Assembly (NCBI GenBank): GCA_016713625.1
Contig: JADJOT010000002.1
Location: 248,001-312,000, forward strand
Direction of reading: 5' to 3'
Origin: Candidatus Accumulibacter affinis
GTDB taxonomy: Bacteria; Pseudomonadota; Gammaproteobacteria; Burkholderiales; Rhodocyclaceae
DNA: 64,000 nucleotides
The notes under the pieces were generated by a model. That model did not search any database. It worked only from the letters and a program-made list of their open reading frames with translations, and was not told the DNA's origin. Positions 17,226 to 25,753 of this stretch are shown here, in pieces. A program made the translations under genes and the position numbers. Each line of letters begins with the position of its first letter. Within the stretch, counting starts at the first letter, position 1.

Positions 17226-18677
17226 TTAGAACGAACCGACGGTGGAGCCCAGGGCAATGACCGCAGCGAGCGCCAGCAAGGCGCCGACAATGGCGACCAT
17301 GACGATGTCGAAGTAGCTTTCCCGGTGCGTTGCGCCGCAGACGGCGAGCAAGGTCACAACGGCACCGTTGTGTGGCAGGCTGTCCAGCGTGGCCGCGCCG
17401 ATCACCGCCACGCGGTGCATCAGCGCCGGGTCGATACCATGGGCCGCGGCGAGTTGCATATAGGTTTCGCCGAGCGCGCTGAGGGCAATGGTCAGGCCGC
17501 CCGAGGCCGAACCGGTGAGCGCCGAGAGCACATTGGTGGCCAGCGCCAAGCCGATCAGCGGACCGCCGTCGATGCCCAGTACCCAGTCGCGCACAGTCTC
17601 GAAGGCAGGCAGCGATGCGACCACCGCACCGAAGCCGACCAGGCTGGCGACGCTCAACACGGGCAGCGCCGAAGCATTGAGGCCAGCGTCCACCGTGTCG
17701 CGCAGCGCCAGCAGACGACCACGATTAAAAAAGTACAGCACGACGATCGCCAAAGCCAGCGCGACGATCACCGACCAGACACCGCCGACGCTGGCCAGCG
17801 AGGTTTCGCCCCAGCGCAGTTCCGCCAGGTAACTCGTGTCAAGGCGCGGCAGCACCAGCAGCGACATCGTCAGGTTGACCAGCATGACGACAATGAGCGG
17901 CAACAGGGCAACGCCGATTCCCGGCAATTGCGGACTGCGCGTGCCGTGTTCGACCTCCGCGGGATCGAACTCGTGCGACGCCGTGGCGCGTTCGCGCACC
18001 ACCGGGTCGTGCGCCGCACGGGAGGCCGAGTCGATCGGGCCGGCGAAACCTTCGCCGGCGCGGTGCGCGGCAGACTCGGCGCGCGCCAGCCACCACAGCC
18101 CAAAGCCGAGCATGATGGCGGCCGCGATGAAGCCCAAGCCGGGCGCGGCGAACGGCGTGGTGCCAAAGAACGGCATCGGGATCGCGTTCTGGATCGCCGG
18201 CGTGCCCGGCAAGGCCGACATCGTGAAGGTCGCGGTGCCCAGCACCACTGCCCCGGGCAGCAACCGGTTCGGAACGTTGGCGGCGCGGAACAGGGCCTGG
18301 CCCATCGGCGCCAGGACGAACATCGCGACGAACACGCTGACGCCGCCGTAGGTGACCAATGCGCCGGCCAGTACCACGGCCAGGATGGCGCGGTGCGCTC
18401 CGAGTCGCTCGGTCATGAATTGCGCAATGGCGGTGACCGAGCCACTGTCGTCCATCAGTTTGCCGAATAGCGCACCAAGCAGGAACAGCGGAAAAAACTG
18501 CGCAATGAAGCCTGCAGCCGAACCCATGAAGGTCTGGGTCCAGTTCGCGAGCAGTGGATCGCCGGCGAAAGCCGCCGCGACCAGTGCGGCGACGGGTGCC
18601 AGCCCGAGAACGCTCCAGCCGCGAAAAGCCAGGAAAACGAGCAGCCCGAGGCCGAGCAGGATGCCAAGTAGCCCCAT
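17226..18677 (-). CDS. GntP-family permease
   Basis: A 483-residue inner membrane transporter with about 12 hydrophobic segments. Segments such as FIAQFFPLFLLGALFGKLMD, GGVSVFVAMFVLAPMG and TMSALPGTPAIQNAIPM, and near the C-terminus SGGLTIALSALGETYM, match the GntP gluconate/citrate-type H+ symporter family. The substrate cannot be read from sequence; gluconate, hydroxy acids and ketone-body-like acids are known for relatives. It stands between two patatin-like genes on the same strand with gaps of about 150 and 300 bp, so it may be transcribed alone. Confidence 0.88.
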   Translation of the reverse strand: MGLLGILLGLGLLVFLAFRGWSVLGLAPVAALVAAAFAGDPLLANWTQTFMGSAAGFIAQFFPLFLLGALFGKLMDDSGSVTAIAQFMTERLGAHRAILAVVLAGALVTYGGVSVFVAMFVLAPMGQALFRAANVPNRLLPGAVVLGTATFTMSALPGTPAIQNAIPMPFFGTTPFAAPGLGFIAAAIMLGFGLWWLARAESAAHRAGEGFAGPIDSASRAAHDPVVRERATASHEFDPAEVEHGTRSPQLPGIGVALLPLIVVMLVNLTMSLLVLPRLDTSYLAELRWGETSLASVGGVWSVIVALALAIVVLYFFNRGRLLALRDTVDAGLNASALPVLSVASLVGFGAVVASLPAFETVRDWVLGIDGGPLIGLALATNVLSALTGSASGGLTIALSALGETYMQLAAAHGIDPALMHRVAVIGAATLDSLPHNGAVVTLLAVCGATHRESYFDIVMVAIVGALLALAAVIALGSTVGSF

Positions 18678-18981
18678 GGTCAGAGTGTCTTCAGCAGGGC
18701 GCTAACATAGAGCATGGGTTGTTTGCCGTCGCTTTCTGGGCCGCAGGATAGGAAATCCAGGGGCACCATCGAGAGTATATGCGCCCCCATCAAGGGGCGT
18801 CAATCTCAATCTCGCAGCTGCAGCCCTGACGAATCGACAGCGTTTGCCGTTGGCGCGCACGCTTTTCCGGCCGAGGCGGTCAGGTTGCGGGTAGCGGGCG
18901 GATGCAAGGTGCCAGGGCGTTGAGCGCGTGCGCCAGGCGCATGACGAGAGCGGTGACAAGCCGTCTGGTCCACACCGACTG
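18678..18981. other. 304-bp intergenic region
   Basis: Region between the GntP gene start and the end of the second patatin gene. I see no gene, RNA or clear terminator. It should contain the promoter of the permease gene. Confidence 0.5.
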
Positions 18982-20214
18982 CTATCCCCCGCCCGCCGCG
19001 CTGCGCACACCAGGCGGCAAGATGTTCCAGGGCGGTCCGGCGCGGGCCATCTGGTAACCGATATCGTAGAGTTGTTGCATCACCACGGGATCGAACGTTT
19101 CGTTGCCGTTGAGGTTGATGCCTTCGGGAATGGTAACCCAGTGATACCCCGAATGTTCGCGCAGCGCCAGCGCGTAGATGCGGAAGAGGTCGCCGATAAC
19201 GGCTGATTTGCCGGCGGCCATGAGCGTGCGTCGCGCTATGTCCGGAACCGAGCGGCGCGTGGTCGCGGCATCCGCAGCCAGTTGGCCGTTATGGATCACA
19301 TAGATGTCCTCGCGCGCCGTGCCGCGACCGGCCTTCCGACGCAGTTCACGCGCGCTGAACAGCCCGCCGGTATAGAACACCTGGGCGGCCACACCGCCAT
19401 CGACATGCAGTTCGTCATAGCGGTGTCCGGCGGCTTCAACTTCGAAGAATACCGGCGCAAAGGCAATGGGAATGGCCGCCGACGCGAGCATGACCCGGCG
19501 AAAGAGTGGCAGCGCATCGGGATCGCCGCTGCTGGCGATCAGCCCCATGTTCCAGATGATGAAGCGCTGCGAATCGAGATCCACGGTCCCGATGTACAGG
19601 CGCCGACCGCCTTGATGCGCCAGCGCAATCTCGCGCAGGAAGGCCTCGTCGATGTGCCGCTCGATCAGCGCGATGAGCGGGCCCGTGTCGGCGATGCCTT
19701 CGCCGAACAACAATTGCCCGACGGTCGACAGGAAGGCGCCGAGCGCGAAAATGTCTCGCGATCGCGTGGTGGTATAGAACTCGCGAAGCGCCCCATCCCT
19801 GGATTGCCCAAGAAAGGCGAACGGCGCCATCAGGGCGCCGGTCGATACGCCGGTGACCACCTTGAAGGTCGGGCGCTTGCCAGTACTCGACCAGCCGCTC
19901 AGAAAGCCGGCACCGAACGCTCCGTTGGCGCCTCCACCCGACAGTGCAAGGTGTGGATAGAGAACGATACCATCCGCCATCGCCGGGAAATCGCTGGCCG
20001 ATTCCTGGGCAAAGGATTTCGCCATGTCGCGCTCCATGACCGGGCTTGGGAGACCGGCCGGCGCACGCACGTCTGGCATGCCCGGAATGGTGGCGTCGGA
20101 CATCAATTCGCTGGGTACGCCATTGCGCGGTAGCGAGCTGCAGCCGGCAAGCGCCAGCGCCAGGAGCAGCAGCGCGCAACGCGCCAGCGCGGCGAGTGCC
20201 TGAAGCGGTGTCAT
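18982..20214 (-). CDS. Patatin-like phospholipase, predicted lipoprotein
   Basis: A 410-residue patatin-family protein with a lipoprotein signal (LLLLALALAGC then SSLP). The oxyanion loop is LALSGGGANGAFGAGFLSG, the nucleophile motif is GVSTGAL, and the catalytic Asp is in LHVDGGVAAQVF. It is therefore predicted to be a membrane-anchored periplasmic or outer-membrane acyl hydrolase. It belongs to a different patatin subfamily from the one at 15814-17073. The start at 20214 places the charged residues directly before the hydrophobic core; the frame is open to 20253. Confidence 0.88.
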   Translation of the reverse strand: MTPLQALAALARCALLLLALALAGCSSLPRNGVPSELMSDATIPGMPDVRAPAGLPSPVMERDMAKSFAQESASDFPAMADGIVLYPHLALSGGGANGAFGAGFLSGWSSTGKRPTFKVVTGVSTGALMAPFAFLGQSRDGALREFYTTTRSRDIFALGAFLSTVGQLLFGEGIADTGPLIALIERHIDEAFLREIALAHQGGRRLYIGTVDLDSQRFIIWNMGLIASSGDPDALPLFRRVMLASAAIPIAFAPVFFEVEAAGHRYDELHVDGGVAAQVFYTGGLFSARELRRKAGRGTAREDIYVIHNGQLAADAATTRRSVPDIARRTLMAAGKSAVIGDLFRIYALALREHSGYHWVTIPEGINLNGNETFDPVVMQQLYDIGYQMARAGPPWNILPPGVRSAAGGG

Positions 20215-20321
20215 CGGCGTTTTTTGCCCCGCTCCCAGACGAATAAACCCCATGGGGATTTCCTGCGAGGGCTGTTCAAAGCGGTTTCAACCGGGTGGTA
20301 TCGGTTCAGGTGGTTCCCCAA

Positions 20322-21557
20322 TCAGGCCGGCCGGTTGAAGAACGGCGCAGTCTCGAATACCGGCTTCGCAAAGCCCTGGCCATCCTTGTTCAGGCTGCGT
20401 TTGAGCACGAAATCGTACAGCAGGACGTTGATGTCGCGCAGTCGGCGCAAGGGCTCGACAGTGCTCGCCTCGAGCAAGTGCCGATCGACCAGCGCGGTCA
20501 GGGAAATCAGGGGCACGACGCCGGGCAAGGGATAGTCCGAGCCGTTCAACAGGCGGTCGTGCCAATCGCGACGCTCCAGCAGTGTGGCGACCACGCTCAT
20601 CCGGTTGCCTTGCGTGATGGCCGAGATATCGCCGAACAGGTTAGCGCGATAGCTCGCATTGTCCATCAGTTGCGCGAACAGGTCGAAATTGCTGAGTTTC
20701 GCCGAGAGGAGATCGTCGATGTGCCCGCTACCCAGCGAGGCACAGTGCGCCACCACCACCCGCACCCCGGCGTCGAGCGGTCGCCGCAGGCGCAGCGGGT
20801 TGCCCAGGTGTTCGCCGAAACCATGCACCGCACGCTCGTCGCCGGCATGCGTGATGAGCGGCATGCGCAAGGCGACGAGTTTGCCGTAGAAGCGCTCGCA
20901 GCGTGCGTCAGCGGGGTCGATGTTCTGCGCCGAGGGCAGCCACTTGATGGCCAGCGCGCCGCGCGCCGCCGCAGCGTCGAGCCGATCGAGCGCGCGCGGG
21001 TCGTAAGGATGAATCGACGCCACCCAAGCGAAATGCGCCGGATGGCTGAAGGCCAGACCGGCCACGTAGTCATCCGGCACATACAGGGTCGAGCGATCCG
21101 TCAGCGGTACGCCGGCCTCATCGCGTGCCCAGTCGAAAGCGAAAAGAAGCGCATGGAAACCGGGGGCCATGCCCCGGCATTGCGCCAGCAGGCGCTCGAC
21201 GAAACTCGTGTCGACCTTGCCTGGCGTTTCGTCCACGCAGGACGCATTGACGTAGAACTCGCGCTGCACGTAGCCGCGTGGATGCCAGATCTGCTCCATG
21301 CGTGGATTGAACCAGAGGCCGCTGCCCGAATCGCCATTGCCGAACACATGGCAATGGGTGTCCCAGACTTTGGCGGCGTCGAGCCCGTTCCACGCGGCCG
21401 TGACGAGGGGATGCTCGCGCAGGTCCGCCGGCAGTTCGGCAAGGCAGGCATTGAGCACCCCGTCGCGCAACGAGAAATCGCAGCCGGTGAGCCACCCGGA
21501 GGCCGCGACGCTTGCGCCGAGCAGCAGGCGGCGTCGCTTGCGCCCGAACGGAGTCAC
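20322..21557 (-). CDS. Amidohydrolase-type TIM-barrel protein with Tat-like leader
   Basis: A 411-residue protein. The N-terminus FGRKRRRLLLGASVAASGWL followed by TGC resembles a twin-arginine lipoprotein leader. The barrel carries VWDTHCHVFGNGDSG (metal-binding HxH), LAIKWLPSAQ, MPLITHAGDER, VVVAHCASLG and LLNGSDYPLPG, matching the metal-dependent amidohydrolase superfamily (amidohydro-related type). The substrate is unknown. The frame is open to 21992, but that part overlaps the lipoprotein gene antiphase and is Arg-rich, so GTG 21557 is chosen, 34 bp after the upstream gene stop. Confidence 0.78.
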   Translation of the reverse strand: MTPFGRKRRRLLLGASVAASGWLTGCDFSLRDGVLNACLAELPADLREHPLVTAAWNGLDAAKVWDTHCHVFGNGDSGSGLWFNPRMEQIWHPRGYVQREFYVNASCVDETPGKVDTSFVERLLAQCRGMAPGFHALLFAFDWARDEAGVPLTDRSTLYVPDDYVAGLAFSHPAHFAWVASIHPYDPRALDRLDAAAARGALAIKWLPSAQNIDPADARCERFYGKLVALRMPLITHAGDERAVHGFGEHLGNPLRLRRPLDAGVRVVVAHCASLGSGHIDDLLSAKLSNFDLFAQLMDNASYRANLFGDISAITQGNRMSVVATLLERRDWHDRLLNGSDYPLPGVVPLISLTALVDRHLLEASTVEPLRRLRDINVLLYDFVLKRSLNKDGQGFAKPVFETAPFFNRPA

Positions 21558-21591
21558 TTCAGGCCTACCGCGGCCGGCGAGAGAAGAATCC

Positions 21592-22050
21592 TCAGTTTGG
21601 CCCCTGTCTGAGCAACTCGATGCCGTTCGCCGTGACGCGAACACGGTCACCAATGCGCAGGGCCGGTGCGGTCGTTTGCTGGATCGTGGCCAGGGAGCCA
21701 TCGTCGTAACGGACCCCGATGCGCCAGACGAGGTTCTGGCGCGTGGCGACCTGGTTCCCGACCAGGGCACCGCCGCCCGCACCGATGACGGTAGCCGCGG
21801 TCTGGCCGCGGCCGCCACCGATCTGATTGCCGAGCAGGCCGCCGACCACCGCACCGCCGATGGTACCGACGGCGGCGTTGCCGCTCTGCACGGTGTCCTG
21901 CACGATCGACTCGACCGTGCCCTCACGCGACGAGGGCTCGGAAACCCGGAACGCCGGCGTTGTTTCGCAACCGGCGGCGAGCAGCAGCGCAAAGCCTGCG
22001 CTCAATACTGCGGCAAAACGCCGCCATCCTGAAAGCTTGGTCATTTTCAT
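21592..22050 (-). CDS. Glycine-zipper outer membrane lipoprotein (SlyB/17-kDa antigen-like)
   Basis: A 152-residue lipoprotein: signal peptide FAAVLSAGFALLLAAGC with acylated Cys28. A glycine-zipper repeat follows (GTIGGAVVGGLLGNQIGGG and TVIGAGGGALVGNQ). The C-terminal region WRIGVRYDDGSLATIQQ, then RIGDRVRVTANGIELL, forms the SlyB-like beta domain. These proteins are outer membrane lipoproteins linked to envelope integrity. A shortened relative lies at 9874-10002. It sits 27 bp downstream of the periplasmic binding protein gene and 34 bp upstream of the amidohydrolase gene, suggesting one transcript. Confidence 0.88.
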   Translation of the reverse strand: MKMTKLSGWRRFAAVLSAGFALLLAAGCETTPAFRVSEPSSREGTVESIVQDTVQSGNAAVGTIGGAVVGGLLGNQIGGGRGQTAATVIGAGGGALVGNQVATRQNLVWRIGVRYDDGSLATIQQTTAPALRIGDRVRVTANGIELLRQGPN

Positions 22051-22077
22051 TCTCTCCAGTACGGATTAACGGATTGT

Positions 22078-22941
22078 TCAGTTGGGAATCGAATTCAGCA
22101 GGAACATGGCTGCCAGCAAGCCGGTCGGCCGCCCCAGCTTGCCCAGCCATTGGGCGAAGATCTGTTCGATGTCGCCGCCCATGTAGACCTGCGTCAGCGC
22201 CTTGTTGACCTCGAGACGAAAAGCCGAGTCATTGCGTGGCAAGGCCATCGCGTAGGGTTCGATCGACAGATCTTCCGCCACCAGCGCCAGCGTGGCGGGT
22301 TCCTTCGCCTGAACGGCCAGCCCCACGAGTTTGACCTTGTCGCCGGCATAGGCGTCGACGTTGCCGGCCTCAAGCATCACCAGGCCGGCGTTGGCATCCG
22401 CGACAGTCACCACGGTCGCGCCGATCTGACGCAGGCGCAGCATGTCATTGAGCCGGGTCTCGGTGGTCGTTCCCTTGAGCACCGCCACCCGCTTGCCAGC
22501 CAGGTCGGTGAACTGATTGACCGGCGATCCGGCCTTGACGAGCAGCCCGCCGCCATCAATGAAGATCAGATTGGAAAAATCGACATTGGCCAGACGTGAC
22601 TGCGTCTGCGTTGTATTGGCGCATTCGAGATCGGCGCGACCCTTGGCGACCATCTGCAGGCGGTCGTTGACCGAGCCGGCAATCCAGTTCACCTTCAGGT
22701 TCGGGTCGCCAACTGCACGCGCAATCTGCGCAATGACGCGCTTGCACAGATCGATCGAATACCCGGCCGGCTCGTTGTTGGGTCCGGCAAAGGAGAACGG
22801 TAACGAATCGTGGGAGTAGGCGACGTTGATGACCTTCGCCGACTTGATCTTGCCCAGTGTTCGGGAGCCAGTCTGCGCCGTGGCGGTGCCGCCCATCAGC
22901 GTTGTGGTGACGATGAGTGCCGCAAGAAGAGTCTTGATCAT
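22078..22941 (-). CDS. Periplasmic amino-acid-type substrate-binding protein (SBP_bac_3)
   Basis: A 287-residue secreted protein with signal peptide IKTLLAALIVTTTLMGGTATA. It has the type-3 solute-binding fold: PFSFAGPNNEPAGYSIDLCK near residue 48, NDRLQMVAKGRADLECANTT, DLAGKRVAVLKGTTTE, and YAMALPRNDSAFRLEVNKAL near the end. Relatives bind polar amino acids for ABC importers such as glutamate/aspartate systems. No permease or ATPase gene is next to it, so it may serve a transporter elsewhere or a signalling role. The family Arg that holds the ligand carboxylate may be replaced, since the NTTQTQSRLANVDFS segment is slightly unusual. Confidence 0.85.
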   Translation of the reverse strand: MIKTLLAALIVTTTLMGGTATAQTGSRTLGKIKSAKVINVAYSHDSLPFSFAGPNNEPAGYSIDLCKRVIAQIARAVGDPNLKVNWIAGSVNDRLQMVAKGRADLECANTTQTQSRLANVDFSNLIFIDGGGLLVKAGSPVNQFTDLAGKRVAVLKGTTTETRLNDMLRLRQIGATVVTVADANAGLVMLEAGNVDAYAGDKVKLVGLAVQAKEPATLALVAEDLSIEPYAMALPRNDSAFRLEVNKALTQVYMGGDIEQIFAQWLGKLGRPTGLLAAMFLLNSIPN

Positions 22942-23297
22942 TGAGTCCTCGATTTCCTATGAGACGAAGAAGGGGAAGCAGCGTGATCCGTTCCCCTGAC
23001 TGGATAAATCGCGGTGCAGTCTACTACAGCTTTTCGCCGCTTCACAAACTGAAGTCTAATCTACGATCGTACAATGAAAGCAAGAGGCCGAGCCGTCCGA
23101 GGCAACATCTTATGGCACTCACAACGTTCGAAAAATCCACAATTCGGAAAATCAACAACTTAGCATTGAGCCCTACCTGAAAAGCAGGAAGCATGCGTAT
23201 GGAGTGTTAAGCACCGGTTGAGGTTTCGTGTGACCAGGACGTTGGTCAACGACAAGGCGTAAGGCGGCCCACTGGGCTCAGGAACACGCCAGTGCCG
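22942..23297. other. 356-bp AT-richer intergenic region
   Basis: Region upstream of the binding-protein gene and downstream of a small membrane protein gene. It is clearly richer in A and T than its surroundings (for example gttcgaaaaatccacaattc near 23126). I see no gene or structured RNA. It should hold the promoter for the minus-strand gene. Confidence 0.5.
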
Positions 23298-23555
23298 TCA
23301 CGGCAGCTTGCTGTCCGCCCGCCGTCTGGCCAGTTCGCGCAGGCGCCGCGCCGCTGACCAGAGCATCAGCGCGGCGCCTGCGACGCCGGTGATCACGGCG
23401 CTGGCCATGCTGATCGGGACGTCGGGAATAAACAGCGTCTCGCGTCTGGCCAGCCACAGCAGGCCGCTCGCCAGAACGAGCATGGCGAAGGCGTCGAGCA
23501 GCGCATGGAACATCACTTTCAACGTCACTGGCGGGCTGCCCACGCACTGGTGCAT
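23298..23555 (-). CDS. Small membrane protein downstream of metG
   Basis: An 85-residue protein with two predicted membrane helices, MFHALLDAFAMLVLASGLLW and ASAVITGVAGAALMLWSAA, and a basic C-terminus (RRLRELARRRADSK). It begins six bases after the metG stop, so it is probably co-translated with it. The second Met (residue 15) could be the true start. Function unknown. Confidence 0.6.
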   Translation of the reverse strand: MHQCVGSPPVTLKVMFHALLDAFAMLVLASGLLWLARRETLFIPDVPISMASAVITGVAGAALMLWSAARRLRELARRRADSKLP

Positions 23556-23561
23556 GCCGGT

Positions 23562-25661
23562 CTACTTGACGCGCATGCCGGGCTGCGCGCCGGCGTCTGG
23601 CGAGAGTAGAAAGATGCCGGGGGTTTGACCGTCGGGGTCGGAGGCGGCGAGCACCATTCCTTCCGAAAGGCCGAACCTCATCTTGCGCGGCGCCAGGTTG
23701 GCGACCATCACCGTCAGTCGGCCGACCAGCGTTGCCGGATCGTAGGCCGCCTTGATCCCGGCAAAGACCTGCCGGGTGCCGAGCGGGCCGATGTCGAGCA
23801 GCAGGCGCACGAGTTTGTCGGCGCCTTCGACCCGTGTCGCTTCGCTGATGCGCGCAATACGCAGGTCGACCGCCAGAAAATCGTCGATGCTGAGATGCGG
23901 CCCGGCCACTGTTGCGATGGCGGCCTGCGCGACGGCTACAGCGGCCGCCTTCTCCTGCTGCTCGGCACGCGGCACCGCTTGCGGAATGGCGGCCAGTGAC
24001 TCAAGGCTGGCCTCGACCAGCGCGTCGACCTGTTTCTTATCTACCCGCGTCAGCAGATGCCGATACGCATTGATTGCGTGCCCGGCAGCGAGGACCGTGC
24101 TGCTGTCGTCCCAGACGAAGGGGGCGACGTTGAGGAAGGCCTCGGCCCTGGCGCCGAGTGCTGGCAATACTGGCTTGAGCAGAATGGCGAACAGGCGGAA
24201 GAGGTTCAGCGCGTTGCTGCACGCCTCTTGCAAGTCGTTTTCGCGCCCTGCCTGGCGGGCCAGTTCCCAGGGTTTGACGCTGTCGACGTACTGATTGGCA
24301 AGGTCAGTGAGAGCCATGATCTCACGGATCGCCTTGCCGAATTCGCGCGCTTCGTAATGGTCGGCGATCGCTGCCCGGCGCTGGCGAATGGCCTGGATCG
24401 CTGGTAACGATTCGTCGCAGGTGCACAGCTGGCCGGCGAAGTGTTTGACAATGAAGCCTGCCGAGCGGCTGGCGATGTTCACAAACTTGCCCACCAGGTC
24501 GGAATTGACGCGAGCGATAAAGTCGTCGAGATTGAGGTCGATATCCTCCATCGAACTCGAAAGCTTGGCGGCATAGTAATAACGCAGCCACTCCGGGTCG
24601 AGGCCCTGCGCCAGATAGCTTTCGGCGGTAATGAAAGTTCCGCGCGACTTCGACATCTTGGCGCCATCGACGGTCAGGAAACCGTGCGCAAAAACCTTGC
24701 TCGGCGTCCGGTAGCCCGCGTGGGCCAGTTCGGCCGGCCAGAAAAGGGCATGAAAATAGAGGATATCCTTGCCAATAAAGTGGTAAAGCTCGGCATTCGA
24801 ATCCGGCCGCCAGTAAGCGTCGAAATCGAGCCCCTCCCTGGCGCAAAGATTCCTGAACGCGCCCATGTAGCCGATCGGCGCATCGAGCCAGACGTAGAAA
24901 TACTTGCCTGGTGCGTCGGGAATTTCGAAGCCGAAGTAGGGTGAATCGCGCGAAATGTCCCAGTCGGTCAGCTTGTTGTCACCTTCGTTACCCAGCCACT
25001 CCTGCAGCTTGTTGGCGGCTTCGGTCTGCAGCCTGCCCTCGCCCTGCGTCCAGCGGCGCAGGAAGGCCTGGCAGCGCGGGTCGGACAGCCTGAAGAAAAA
25101 GTGCTCGGATTGACGCAACTCGGGCCGGGCGCCGGAAACCGCCGAATAGGGGTTTTTCAGCTCGTTGGCAGTGTATGCCGAACCACAGCTCTCGCAGTTG
25201 TCACCGTACTGATCGTGCGCGCCGCATTTCGGGCATTCGCCCTTGATGAAGCGATCCGGCAGGAACATCTGCTTGAGCGGGTCGTAATACTGCTCGATGG
25301 TGCGCGTGTCGATCAAACCGGCGGCCTGCAGACGGGCGTAGATTTCGTTGGCGCAGCTGCGGGTCTCTTCGGAATGGGTGGTGTAATAGTTGTCGAACCC
25401 GACGTGGAAACCCGCGAAGTCGCGCGTGTGTTCGCCATGAACACGGTCGATCAGCGCCTCCGGGGTGATCCCTTCCTTCTCGGCACGCAGCATGATCGGC
25501 GTGCCGTGCGTGTCGTCCGCGCATACGTACCAGCATTCATGTCCACGCATCTTCTGGAAGCGTACCCAGATGTCGGTCTGAATGTACTCGACCAGATGGC
25601 CGAGGTGGATTGCGCCGTTGGCATACGGCAGGGCAGAGGTGACGAGAATCTTGCGTGTCAT
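23562..25661 (-). CDS. metG: Methionyl-tRNA synthetase
   Basis: A 699-residue class I aminoacyl-tRNA synthetase that charges tRNA-Met. The HIGH-type motif is in PYANGAIHLGHLVEYIQTD near residue 12, the zinc-binding knuckle in CPKCGAHDQYGDNCESCG near 145-162, and the KMSKS loop in GAKMSKSRGTF. An OB-fold tRNA-binding domain closes the protein (SIDDFLAVDLRIARISEAT onward), giving the long dimeric form found in E. coli. The frame is open 31 codons further upstream, but MTRKILVTSALPYANG is the conserved N-terminus. Confidence 0.96.
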   Translation of the reverse strand: MTRKILVTSALPYANGAIHLGHLVEYIQTDIWVRFQKMRGHECWYVCADDTHGTPIMLRAEKEGITPEALIDRVHGEHTRDFAGFHVGFDNYYTTHSEETRSCANEIYARLQAAGLIDTRTIEQYYDPLKQMFLPDRFIKGECPKCGAHDQYGDNCESCGSAYTANELKNPYSAVSGARPELRQSEHFFFRLSDPRCQAFLRRWTQGEGRLQTEAANKLQEWLGNEGDNKLTDWDISRDSPYFGFEIPDAPGKYFYVWLDAPIGYMGAFRNLCAREGLDFDAYWRPDSNAELYHFIGKDILYFHALFWPAELAHAGYRTPSKVFAHGFLTVDGAKMSKSRGTFITAESYLAQGLDPEWLRYYYAAKLSSSMEDIDLNLDDFIARVNSDLVGKFVNIASRSAGFIVKHFAGQLCTCDESLPAIQAIRQRRAAIADHYEAREFGKAIREIMALTDLANQYVDSVKPWELARQAGRENDLQEACSNALNLFRLFAILLKPVLPALGARAEAFLNVAPFVWDDSSTVLAAGHAINAYRHLLTRVDKKQVDALVEASLESLAAIPQAVPRAEQQEKAAAVAVAQAAIATVAGPHLSIDDFLAVDLRIARISEATRVEGADKLVRLLLDIGPLGTRQVFAGIKAAYDPATLVGRLTVMVANLAPRKMRFGLSEGMVLAASDPDGQTPGIFLLSPDAGAQPGMRVK

Positions 25662-25753
25662 TGGCTTTGGCGCAACCGGGCTAAAACGGCATTCTACCAA
25701 AGCGGGCTCCAGGCGGGCGGGATTGGCGACCAGCGATCGCCATTGAGAAACCA

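Noticed and set aside
17208..18470. Long plus-strand open frame (420 codons) rich in Arg, Gln and His
   Set aside because: It lies antisense to the GntP permease, which has clear membrane segments and family motifs. The composition is that of a frame opposite a high-GC gene.
20295..21611. 438-codon plus-strand open frame
   Set aside because: Antisense to the amidohydrolase, which has HxH and the other barrel motifs.
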